The notes beneath the pieces are model-generated. The model was not told the origin of the DNA and ran no database searches. It saw nothing but the letters and a program-made list of their open reading frames with translations. 10,452 nucleotides of DNA from contig SLSQ01000308.1 in assembly GCA_007130355.1 (NCBI GenBank), positions 1-10,452 on the forward strand, written 5' to 3'. This DNA comes from Trueperaceae bacterium. Its GTDB lineage: Bacteria; Deinococcota; Deinococci; Deinococcales; Trueperaceae. The position numbers and the translations under genes were made by a program. The number at the start of each line of letters is the position of its first letter. Position 1 is the stretch's first letter. Shown in pieces: positions 1-5,673 of the stretch.

Positions 1-521
1 GTGCCGTCGCGGGTCACGTCGGTGAAGATCAGCTCGCGCACGCCGCGGCGGGCCATGTCGCGCGCCAGGTCGGTGGCGAGCACCGCTCCTTCGACCTCGG
101 TCCAACCGGCGACGGCGACCTTGCCGTGCCGCGCGTCGATCGACACCACGATCCGGTCGGGCCCGTACGCCGCCAGCAGCGCGTCGACCACCTCGGGCGC
201 GCGGACGGCGACGGTGCCGAGGACCACGCGGTCGACGAGCTCGAGCCAGCGGTCGGCCGCCTCGACGCTGCGGACGCCGCCGCCGACCTCGGTCCGCACG
301 GAGAGCTCGCGGGCGATCGGCTCGATCGCCGCTCGGTTGTCGCCCCGCCCGAGGGCGGCGTCGAGGTCGACCAGGTGGAGGGTGTCCGCCCCCAGCTCGG
401 CCCAGTGCCGCGCGGCGGCGATCGGGGTCTCGAAGTAGACGGTCTCGCGATCCGGGTCGCCCTCGGCCAGGCGGACGGCGCGGCCGGACTGGACGTCGAC
501 GCAGGGGATGACTTCGAACAT
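1..521 (-). CDS. hisA: HisA, phosphoribosyl-formimino-AICAR isomerase (C-terminal part cut off by window edge)
   Basis: Cytoplasmic (beta/alpha)8-barrel enzyme of histidine biosynthesis; it isomerises ProFAR to PRFAR by an Amadori rearrangement. The visible 173 residues (family about 240) start MFEVIPCVDV and contain the HisA-type VRLAEGD stretch, the strand LHLVDLD (48-54), the phosphate-binding GGGVRS (80-85) with VLGTVAV after it, and VSIDAR (126-131). D9 and D129 match the family's catalytic acid/base pair. HisF is the closest alternative, since IPCVDV resembles its IPCLDV, but VRLAEGD, VLGTVAV and the KVAVAGW segment (134-140) are HisA-like. ATG at 521 fits the family N-terminus; an in-frame GTG lies three codons upstream. 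No convincing SD precedes the ATG, but a TATCGT hexamer ends 7 nt before it. No other his gene is visible. Confidence 0.93.
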   Translation of the reverse strand, partial: MFEVIPCVDVQSGRAVRLAEGDPDRETVYFETPIAAARHWAELGADTLHLVDLDAALGRGDNRAAIEPIARELSVRTEVGGGVRSVEAADRWLELVDRVVLGTVAVRAPEVVDALLAAYGPDRIVVSIDARHGKVAVAGWTEVEGAVLATDLARDMARRGVRELIFTDVTRDG

Positions 522-528
522 GGCGGGC

Positions 529-534
529 ACGATA
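529..534 (-). promoter_or_regulatory. Putative leaderless -10 element (TATCGT) for hisA
   Basis: Read on the minus strand, TATCGT is followed by 7 nt and then the hisA ATG. TANNNT at this spacing puts transcription initiation at or next to the start codon. This is the layout described for leaderless genes in Deinococcus. No good -35 hexamer is seen 16-18 nt upstream, so the call rests on the -10, the spacing and the absence of an SD. Confidence 0.5.
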
Positions 535-549
535 CCCCCGTCACGTCGT

Positions 550-575
550 GCCGCGCGCCCCGAAGGACGCGCGGC
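550..575 (-). terminator. UUCG-capped hairpin between the secreted-protein gene and hisA
   Basis: On the minus strand an 8-bp perfect GC stem (gccgcgcg/cgcgcggc) is extended by U-G, C-G, C-G and closed by a UUCG loop, giving 11 pairs with the stable C(UUCG)G tetraloop. It lies 23 nt beyond the stop of the upstream minus-strand gene and before the hisA -10. There is no U tract, so termination is only probable; mRNA 3'-end protection is an alternative. Confidence 0.55.
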
Positions 576-598
576 GACGGAGGTGTCGGGGAGCCCTG

Positions 599-1129
599 CT
601 AGCGCGCTACGGTCGAGAGCGACTGCAGGTGGATCAGCGCACCCCGCGGCCCGATGCGGGGGGTGACCGAGAGGCGCCAGCGCTGGTCGCCGCGGAGCAG
701 GTAGAAGGTGTGGATCGGGCGGGCGTCGCGGATCGGCTCGACCGTGAGCCCGAGCATCTCCATCCGGGCCAGGACCGCCTCGAGGATCTCGGCGCCGTTC
801 CCTTCGACGTCCATCAGGATCGTGCTCGGTCCGACCGTCATCGGCAGGCCCAGCCGCTCCGCCGCTGCGTTCCGGTCGAAGTTCACGAACCGTTCGTCGT
901 CGTCGACGGGAAGGCCGGTGCCTTCCATGGTCGCGGGGACGTGGCCCATCTCCTCGTCGAAGGTGACGACCAGCGTGTTCCCGCGCAGGGCGAAGTCGAC
1001 GTACCCTTCGTCGTTGTCGTCGAGCGTGACGTCGAACGCGGAGAGGTCGAAGGCGACCTGGCCGGCGAGGGCGGATCCCGCCCCGAGGGCGAGGAGGAGC
1101 GAGAGGGCGAACGTGGCGATTCGGTGCAT
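599..1129 (-). CDS. Small secreted protein of unknown function
   Basis: I do not recognise a family. The 176-residue product begins with a clear Sec signal peptide: MHR, then a hydrophobic stretch to about residue 20, with an Ala-X-Ala type site (SALA) before GQ at 22-23. The mature part of about 154 residues has no cysteine and no further membrane segment. Its first half is acidic (TLDDNDEGYVDF, VDDDERFVNFD), while its C-terminal end is more basic and beta-rich (RWRLSVTPRIGPRG). It is probably soluble and extracytoplasmic. The ATG at 1129 is preferred over longer upstream readings because it begins exactly at the signal peptide and has GAGG 6 nt before it. It is 77 nt upstream of hisA on the same strand, with a hairpin and a separate hisA promoter between, so co-transcription is uncertain. 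Confidence 0.8.
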   Translation of the reverse strand: MHRIATFALSLLLALGAGSALAGQVAFDLSAFDVTLDDNDEGYVDFALRGNTLVVTFDEEMGHVPATMEGTGLPVDDDERFVNFDRNAAAERLGLPMTVGPSTILMDVEGNGAEILEAVLARMEMLGLTVEPIRDARPIHTFYLLRGDQRWRLSVTPRIGPRGALIHLQSLSTVAR

Positions 1130-1153
1130 GTGCGGCCTCGATTCCGGACCGCG

Positions 1154-1183
1154 CCGACGCTTCGGTGCCGCCGACGCTCCGGT
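1154..1183. repeat. Short tandem direct repeat with 17-bp period in a divergent gap
   Basis: Two copies of ccgacgctYcggt (1154-1166 and 1171-1183) differ at one base and repeat with a period of 17. They lie just upstream of the secreted-protein start. The 259-bp divergent gap 1130-1388 also holds an inverted repeat at 1203-1220 (stem cgcgcgg) and the palindrome ccgtacgg at 1188-1195. These could be operator sites, but such short GC-rich matches may be chance. Confidence 0.35.
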
Positions 1184-1375
1184 CCGTCCGTACGGTAGGG
1201 CGCGCGCGGGTGCCCGCGCGACCGTCCCGCGGCCCGCTGCGAACGGTCCCCGCGCCGCGCCGGCGTCCGCGTCCCGGGGCGGGATCGACCGCTTCCAGGG
1301 GCGCGGTCGGTAGCGAGCCTCGAGACGGGGTGCGTGCCCGGTGACGGCTGCTCCGTCCGGCGCGTTCGTGGGCGC

Positions 1376-1381
1376 TACGCT
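1376..1381 (+). promoter_or_regulatory. Putative leaderless -10 element (TACGCT) for the histidine kinase
   Basis: TACGCT is followed by 7 nt and then the ATG at 1389. No SD lies between, and no clear -35 is seen. The same hexamer occurs 9 nt before the REC-SARP regulator on the opposite strand. The spacing puts the transcript start at about the ATG. Confidence 0.5.
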
Positions 1382-1388
1382 GCGACCG

Positions 1389-2804
1389 ATGAACCGTACC
1401 CGCCGACGTGGGCGACTCGGCACGGAGCTCGGGCTGACCTACGTCCGTGTCACCTTCGTGGCCGTCTCGGGCCTCCTCGCGACCGGCCTCGCGCTGATCG
1501 CATGGACCACCATGCGAAGCCACGAGCAGCGGCACGAGGAGGTGGCGCGCCGGCTCGCGCCGATCGCGGCCGAACTGCTCGCCGAGGGGGCGCCCGCCGC
1601 GGTCCTGGCCTCGTTCGTGGACCGACCGATCCGCCCGAGCGCCGACGGCGTCCCGCTCCTGTCCCTGATGTCCCTCCCCCCGGCCGGCCGCACGGCGATC
1701 GTGGACGCGCGGGGCGCTCCCTGGTACGAGGCGGACGCGGCCGACGCGCCGGTGTCGACCGACGCCGGGGCGCCGCGGCAGGCGCCGCGCTCCGCGTCCG
1801 AGGCGCTCGCGTCCGGCCTCGCGGTGCGTCGGCGGACCCTGCTCGCCACCGAGCTCGCGACCCCGCTCGACGGTCCCGACGGACGGACGCTCGGCGCGCT
1901 CGTCCAGACGGCGGGCCTCGTGGGGTCCTCCGCCGTGGTCGCCGCCGTGCTCGCCGTCCTGGGCGCCGCCTCGCTGTTCGTCGTGGCGCTCGGCACCGTG
2001 TTCGGCCTGCACGCCTCGCGTCCGCTGGTCCGCCGCTTCGGCGTGATCGCCGCCGCGGCGGAGGCGTGGAGCCTGGGCCGCTTCGACCACCGGATCGCGG
2101 ACGGGCGGGACGACGAGCTCGGCGGGCTCGCGCGCCGCCTCGACGCGATGGCGTCGCGGATCGCCGAACTGCTGCTCCAACGTCAGGAGCACGCGGGGCT
2201 GCAGGAACGGACGCGGCTCGCCCACGACCTGCACGACAGCGTGAAGCAGGAGGCGTTCGCCGCCACGATGCGGCTGGCCGCGGCCCGCGGCGCGCAGGGA
2301 CCGGCCGCCGAGGCGCACCTCGACGCGGTCGACGGCCTGCTGCGGTCGATCCAGACCGAACTGAGCGACCTGATCGCCACGCTCCGCCCCGGTCCGGAGG
2401 TCGCGACCGAGACCTGGCGCCAGGTGGCGCAGGCGACCGAGACGTTCGTACGCCCGGACCGCGCGCCCAAGATCGAGGCGACGCTCGACCCGGCCGTCCG
2501 AACCCCCGTCGCCGTCGCCGAGCAGCTCGCGCGCATCACCCGCGAAGCGGTCGCGAACGCGGTCCGCCACGCCGAGGCGGAGCGGGTGCGCGTCTCGCTG
2601 CGGAGCGACGGCGGGGACCTGGTGCTGCGCATCCGCGACGACGGGACGGGGTTCGATCCCGCCGCGCCGCGGGGGTCGGGCCACGGCCTCGAGTCGCTCC
2701 GGGACCGGGCGCGCCTCATCGGCGCCACGCTCCGCATCGACTCCGCGCCCGGCTCGGGGACGTCGGTCGAAGCGCGCCTCCCCCTGCCGGGGTCGACGTC
2801 GTGA
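1389..2804 (+). CDS. Membrane sensor histidine kinase, HisKA_3 / NarX-DesK-like class
   Basis: 471 residues. A basic N-terminus leads into TM1 (about 18-41). An extracytoplasmic segment of about 135 residues (42-177) without cysteines follows, rich in Ala, Pro and Asp in its second half; its ligand cannot be told from sequence. TM2 is at about 178-207, then a HAMP-like linker (208-260) containing LGRFDHR and DDELGGLARRLDAM. The dimerisation/phosphotransfer helix carries RLAHDLHDSVKQ, where H282 (in LHD) is the expected phosphoacceptor. The ATPase domain shows the N box EAVANAVRHAEA (N390), RDDGTGF (416-422) and GSGHGLESLRDRA (429-441). ATG 1389 gives the basic N-terminus and sits 7 nt after a -10 hexamer; a GTG at 1341 would add 16 residues. 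The gene overlaps the next by GTGA, so the two are a cognate pair. Confidence 0.93.
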   Translation: MNRTRRRGRLGTELGLTYVRVTFVAVSGLLATGLALIAWTTMRSHEQRHEEVARRLAPIAAELLAEGAPAAVLASFVDRPIRPSADGVPLLSLMSLPPAGRTAIVDARGAPWYEADAADAPVSTDAGAPRQAPRSASEALASGLAVRRRTLLATELATPLDGPDGRTLGALVQTAGLVGSSAVVAAVLAVLGAASLFVVALGTVFGLHASRPLVRRFGVIAAAAEAWSLGRFDHRIADGRDDELGGLARRLDAMASRIAELLLQRQEHAGLQERTRLAHDLHDSVKQEAFAATMRLAAARGAQGPAAEAHLDAVDGLLRSIQTELSDLIATLRPGPEVATETWRQVAQATETFVRPDRAPKIEATLDPAVRTPVAVAEQLARITREAVANAVRHAEAERVRVSLRSDGGDLVLRIRDDGTGFDPAAPRGSGHGLESLRDRARLIGATLRIDSAPGSGTSVEARLPLPGSTS

Positions 2805-3580
2805 GCGCGGCCGCCCGGTCCGACTCCCGTCCCCCGCGGGCGGAATCGAGCGAGGCCGGCGCGTCGCGGTCCGAGGCCGTACGGCCCGATGCGGAACGGA
2901 CCGAGGCGGGCCCGCCCGGCCCGATCCGCGTGCTGATCGTCGACGACCAGGCCCTGGTCCGGCAGGGGGTCCGCGCCTTCCTCGAGACCCGCACCGACCT
3001 CACGATCGTGGCGGACGTCGGCAGCGGGCGCGAGGCGATCGAGGCGGCGGTCCGCACGCGGCCGCACGTCGCCCTGATCGACCTGGTGATGCCGGGCATG
3101 GACGGGATCGCGACGACCGTAGCGCTCCGCGAGCACGCCCCGGCGTGCCGGGTCGTCGTGCTCACCTCGCACCACGACGACGGGCACGTCTATCCCGCGC
3201 TGCGCGCCGGCGCGCTCGGCTACCTGCTGAAGTCGGTCACGCCCGAAGAGCTCGCCGCCGCGATCCGCGCCGCCGCCCACGGCGAACCGTCCCTCCACCC
3301 GCGCGTCGCCATGCGGCTCGTGCAGGACGCCGTCGGCCGCGGATCCGACAGGCCCGGCTCCGACCCCGACCGACCGGAGCCGCTCACCCCACGGGAGCGC
3401 GAGGTGCTGGCCCACGTCGCCGAAGGGGTCGGCAACGCCGAGATCGCCGCGCGCCTCGGCCTCTCCGAGAAGACGGTCAAGGGACACGTCAGCCACCTGC
3501 TCGCCAAGCTCCGCGTCAAGGACCGGACGCAGGCGGCGGTGTACGCCTGGCGCGAGGGCCTGGTACGGCGCGACGACTGA
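2801..3580 (+). CDS. NarL/FixJ-type response regulator, partner of the upstream kinase
   Basis: 259 residues from the GTG that overlaps the kinase stop (GTGA), indicating translational coupling. Residues 2-41 are a disordered-looking Ala/Arg/Ser/Glu/Pro-rich extension. The receiver domain follows: IRVLIVDDQ with acidic residues D48/D49, phosphoacceptor D94 in LIDLVMPGMDG, T122 and K144. After a Pro/Asp/Arg-rich linker (about 170-184) comes a LuxR-type helix-turn-helix from LTPREREVL (185-193) through NAEIAARLGLSEKTVKGHV. It should bind DNA after phosphorylation by the kinase; targets are unknown. The only in-frame alternative start is GTG at 2930, immediately before LIVDDQ, which would remove the beta-1 Ile-Arg normally present, so 2801 is preferred. 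Confidence 0.92.
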   Translation: MSAAARSDSRPPRAESSEAGASRSEAVRPDAERTEAGPPGPIRVLIVDDQALVRQGVRAFLETRTDLTIVADVGSGREAIEAAVRTRPHVALIDLVMPGMDGIATTVALREHAPACRVVVLTSHHDDGHVYPALRAGALGYLLKSVTPEELAAAIRAAAHGEPSLHPRVAMRLVQDAVGRGSDRPGSDPDRPEPLTPREREVLAHVAEGVGNAEIAARLGLSEKTVKGHVSHLLAKLRVKDRTQAAVYAWREGLVRRDD

Positions 3581-3599
3581 GCTCGCGTCAGTCGGCGCC
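3567..3599. terminator. Bidirectional hairpin containing both convergent stop codons
   Basis: ggcgc (3567-3571) pairs with gcgcc (3595-3599) and cgactga (3574-3580) with tcagtcg (3588-3594), with a 2-nt bulge and a 7-nt loop. The TGA of the plus-strand regulator and the TGA of the minus-strand regulator pair with each other next to the loop. There is no T tract on either side. The position in a 7-bp convergent gap suggests it limits read-through in both directions. Confidence 0.6.
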
Positions 3600-4526
3600 G
3601 AGGAAGCGCGCGTAGCGCCGCTCGGCCTCCTGACGCCGCGCCCCGTCGGCCCAGGCGATCGCCGCCTCGTGCAGGTCGCCGGCGCGCCCCTCGAGTCGGT
3701 CCGCCTCCCGCTCGGCCCACGGACCCTCCGCGCCCGGCAGGAAGCGCCCGCCGTAGAGGCCGAGGGCGGCATCGACGGCGACCGGATCGCGACGGTCGAG
3801 CGCCTCGTCGGCGGCGCGTTCGAACGCCGGCACGTCCCAGTGGACCTCCGCCAGCCCCGCGAGGCGGAGCCGCGCGCCGTCGCCGCCGTCGACGGTCCCG
3901 TGCGGCGCGAGTCCCTTGCGCAGACGGCTGACCAGGGCGTGCAGCTGGTTCCCGTCCGGCGGATGCCACCACAGTTCGCGGCGCACCTCGGCGCCGGTGG
4001 GATCGCCGTTCGCGAGCAGGAACAGGAACAGCTCGACGGCGCGGCGGGTCTCCCACTGGACGCGACGCTCGCCGATCCGCACGTCGACCCCGCCCAGCGA
4101 GACGATCCGGACGGAGCGGTCGTGCGCGCTCCGCAGGTCCCGGACCCGGGCGAGGCGGGCGGCGACCGCGCGCCGCAGCTCCTCGGGGGCGAACGGCTTC
4201 GTGAGGTAGTCGTCGGCGCCGAGCCCCATGCCGCGGCGCCGGTCGGCCGATCCTTCGAGCGCGGTGAGGTAGACGAACGGAATCGCGCGCAGCTCCGGCC
4301 GGTCGCGCAGGCGGGCGTGCAGTTCGAAGCCGGTCATGCCCGGCATGGTCACGTCGCAGACGATCAGGTCGGGCCGCAGTCCGTCCCGCAAGCGTGCGAG
4401 CGCCTGCTCCGGCCCGTCGCAGGTCTCGACCCGGTAGGCGGACAGCACCGACCGCACCAGGGTCAGGTTCGTCGCGTCGTCGTCGATCGCCAGCAGCAGG
4501 GGCGGATCTCCGGTCTCGTCGGACAT
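3588..4526 (-). CDS. Response regulator with receiver, SARP-like winged helix and short BTAD-like tail
   Basis: 312 residues. The N-terminal receiver (about 9-125) has LLAIDDD, phosphoacceptor D58 in IVCDVTMPGMTG, T88 and K110 in YLTKPFAPEEL. A second region (about 139-222) begins VRIVSLGGVDVRIG and contains RRAVELFLFLLANGDPTGAEV and HALVSRLRKGL, the pattern of the OmpR/SARP winged helix. The tail (about 228-312) has DVPAFERAADEAL, then LYGGRFLPG and WAEREADRLEGRAGDL, matching the start of the bacterial transcriptional activation (BTAD) helical domain of SARP regulators. It ends after about 80 residues, where full BTADs run to about 150. It is likely a phosphorylation-controlled activator. 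No kinase lies beside it on the same strand, so it may be an orphan or answer to the convergent kinase. No SD is seen; a TACGCT hexamer lies 9 nt upstream. Confidence 0.85.
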   Translation of the reverse strand: MSDETGDPPLLLAIDDDATNLTLVRSVLSAYRVETCDGPEQALARLRDGLRPDLIVCDVTMPGMTGFELHARLRDRPELRAIPFVYLTALEGSADRRRGMGLGADDYLTKPFAPEELRRAVAARLARVRDLRSAHDRSVRIVSLGGVDVRIGERRVQWETRRAVELFLFLLANGDPTGAEVRRELWWHPPDGNQLHALVSRLRKGLAPHGTVDGGDGARLRLAGLAEVHWDVPAFERAADEALDRRDPVAVDAALGLYGGRFLPGAEGPWAEREADRLEGRAGDLHEAAIAWADGARRQEAERRYARFLGAD

Positions 4527-4535
4527 GGTCGCCCG

Positions 4536-4541
4536 AGCGTA
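4536..4541 (-). promoter_or_regulatory. Putative -10 element (TACGCT) for the REC-SARP regulator
   Basis: On the minus strand, TACGCT is followed by 9 nt and the ATG at 4526. It is identical to the hexamer before the histidine kinase. No recognisable -35 or SD is present, which suggests a leaderless or nearly leaderless transcript. Confidence 0.45.
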
Positions 4542-4568
4542 CCCGTACCGGCGTGCGTGCGCCGTGAA

Positions 4569-4596
4569 GCGTCGTACGCGGGCGGACGACGCGTAC
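4569..4596. promoter_or_regulatory. Overlapping inverted repeats in the regulator / fab-operon divergent gap
   Basis: gcgtcgt (4569-4575) is repeated inverted as acgacgc (4586-4592), and gtacgcg (4574-4580) as cgcgtac (4590-4596). The site is centred about 42 bp upstream of the regulator's -10 and about 92 bp upstream of the fab promoter -35. A regulator-binding site is possible for either direction; it is only a candidate in GC-rich DNA. Confidence 0.35.
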
Positions 4597-4674
4597 CCGG
4601 CGGGGCGGCCCGATCGGACCGTCGCCCGGCCGGCGCACGGCGGCCGTCGGTCGCGGGGCGCGTGCCTTGGCGGC

Positions 4675-4702
4675 TTGACAGCGCGCGGGGCGCCCCTATA
4701 CT
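4675..4702 (+). promoter_or_regulatory. Sigma70-type promoter of the fab operon (TTGACA-16-TATACT), probably leaderless
   Basis: A perfect -35 TTGACA (4675-4680), a 16-bp spacer and TATACT (4697-4702) form the strongest promoter match in the window. The ATG of the DUF177 gene starts 8 nt after the -10, so initiation should fall at or within a few bases of it. AGGGG directly abuts the ATG and is too close to serve as an SD. Confidence 0.85.
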
Positions 4703-4710
4703 TTCAGGGG

Positions 4711-5325
4711 ATGGTCTCGCGCCAGGACGCCGTACTCAACCTGTCCCACCTGCTGACCCGAGCGCCCGGAGCGAGCTTCGAGGCGCACGGCGAGGGGCTC
4801 TTGGTCCCGTCCGAAGAGGAGCAGCGGCACGACGGCGTGCGCCTGGACGGACCGCTCGCATGGCGCGTCACGGTGCGCGGGACCGGTGGGGACGACGACC
4901 TGATCGCCGACGGCGAGGTGTCGGGCACCGCCGTTCAGGAGTGCCGGCGCTGCCTGACCGACGTGCGCGCCTTCGTGCGTGCCGACTTTCTCTACCCGAT
5001 GACGTACGCCCCGGCCGGCGGAAAGGCGCTGACGCTGATCGAGGCGCCGCTGGCCGCCGAGGGCGGCGACGTCGACCCGTCCGAGGGGGGCGAGGACCGT
5101 CTCGCGTTCGGGGCGCCGGAGGTCGATTTCGCGACGCTGCTGCGGCAGCTGTTCGCGATCGAGATGCCGCTCACCTCGCTCTGCGCGCCCGACTGCCGCG
5201 GCCTCGCGACCGACGGAACGAACCTGAACGACCATCCCGACCACGTCCCGGAAGGCGCGACCGAACGCACGGAGCGCTCGCCGTTCGCGGCGCTCGAGGA
5301 TCTCGATCTCGACCCCCGCTCGTAG
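4711..5325 (+). CDS. DUF177 / YceD family protein
   Basis: 204 residues, first gene of the fab operon and next to rpmF as in most bacteria. YceD proteins are linked to 23S rRNA and ribosome biogenesis; the exact role is not settled. Visible family marks are ECRRCL (C78, C81), the acidic middle segment, VDFATLLRQLFAIEMPLTSLC (139-158) and CAPDCRGL (C158, C162) followed by GTNLN. In many relatives this last region reads CxxDCKGLCPxCGxNLN; here the second cysteine pair is replaced by ATDG. The tail is acidic (EDLDLDPRS). ATG 4711 is chosen because it lies 8 nt after the -10, so any upstream start would fall outside the transcript. rpmF follows after 45 nt. Confidence 0.88.
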   Translation: MVSRQDAVLNLSHLLTRAPGASFEAHGEGLLVPSEEEQRHDGVRLDGPLAWRVTVRGTGGDDDLIADGEVSGTAVQECRRCLTDVRAFVRADFLYPMTYAPAGGKALTLIEAPLAAEGGDVDPSEGGEDRLAFGAPEVDFATLLRQLFAIEMPLTSLCAPDCRGLATDGTNLNDHPDHVPEGATERTERSPFAALEDLDLDPRS

Positions 5326-5332
5326 CGGACCC

Positions 5333-5354
5333 GGTTCGGCGCGTGCGCCGAACC
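5333..5354 (+). other. RNA hairpin between the DUF177 gene and rpmF
   Basis: ggttcggcg pairs perfectly with cgccgaacc (9 bp) around a cgtg loop. It starts 8 nt after the DUF177 stop and ends 4 nt before the rpmF GGAGG. Without a U tract it is more likely an RNA processing, stability or translation-control element than a terminator. Confidence 0.6.
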
Positions 5355-5370
5355 CCACGGAGGAACGATC

Positions 5371-5559
5371 ATGGCCAAGCATCCCGTACCGAAGAAGAAG
5401 ACCTCGAAGGCCCGCCGCGATCAACGGCGCAGCCACCACGCGCTGACGCCGAAGAACCTGACCGAGTGCCCGCAGTGCAAGTCGGCGAAGCCGCAGCACC
5501 AGGTCTGCCCCGAGTGCGGCGCCTACGCCGGCCGACAGGTCCTCGAGGTCGAGGCCTGA
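5371..5559 (+). CDS. rpmF: 50S ribosomal protein L32
   Basis: 62 residues, typical L32 length, starting MAKHPVPKKKTSKARRDQRR, the basic RNA-binding N-terminus. A four-cysteine zinc ribbon follows: CPQC (C33, C36) and CPEC (C46, C49), so this is the zinc-binding form. GGAGG at 5359-5363 lies 7 nt before the ATG. The link of L32 with DUF177 and fatty-acid genes is widely conserved and couples ribosome and membrane synthesis. plsX, often next, is absent; the following gene is fabH. Confidence 0.97.
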   Translation: MAKHPVPKKKTSKARRDQRRSHHALTPKNLTECPQCKSAKPQHQVCPECGAYAGRQVLEVEA

Positions 5560-5602
5560 TCCGCCCCGCCGCTCGAACCGGGCGCCTGCGCGCATGATCG
5601 TT

Positions 5603-5626
5603 CCGGGACCGCCAGCGCGGTCCCGG
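5603..5626 (+). terminator. Perfect 10-bp GC hairpin between rpmF and fabH
   Basis: ccgggaccgc pairs with gcggtcccgg around cagc. The following bases (cgttcgt) have only a weak U content. It lies 43 nt after the rpmF stop and 47 nt before fabH. Partial termination that lowers fab expression relative to rpmF is plausible; complete termination is unlikely because I see no new promoter before fabH. Confidence 0.55.
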
Positions 5627-5673
5627 CGTTCGTGCGACCGCCCTCGACCCGAGCGAACGGGAAGGAGCCCGCG

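Noticed and set aside
1..521. HisF instead of HisA for the leftmost gene
   Set aside because: IPCVDV is HisF-like, but VRLAEGD, VVLGTVAV and KVAVAGW follow the HisA pattern.
1130..1423. Longer N-terminal reading of the secreted protein, up to about 1423
   Set aside because: It would bury the signal peptide about 98 residues inside the protein and run over the kinase promoter; the ATG at 1129 with GAGG upstream is far better.
2183..3772. Long open frame on the minus strand opposite the kinase and response regulator
   Set aside because: Composition is Arg/Ser/Ala-rich noise typical of the antisense of GC-rich genes, and the plus-strand genes have complete family motifs.
4525..4710. Upstream extension of the DUF177 gene to 4525
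   Set aside because: It would cross the TTGACA/TATACT promoter and a regulator gene boundary; family similarity begins after ATG 4711.
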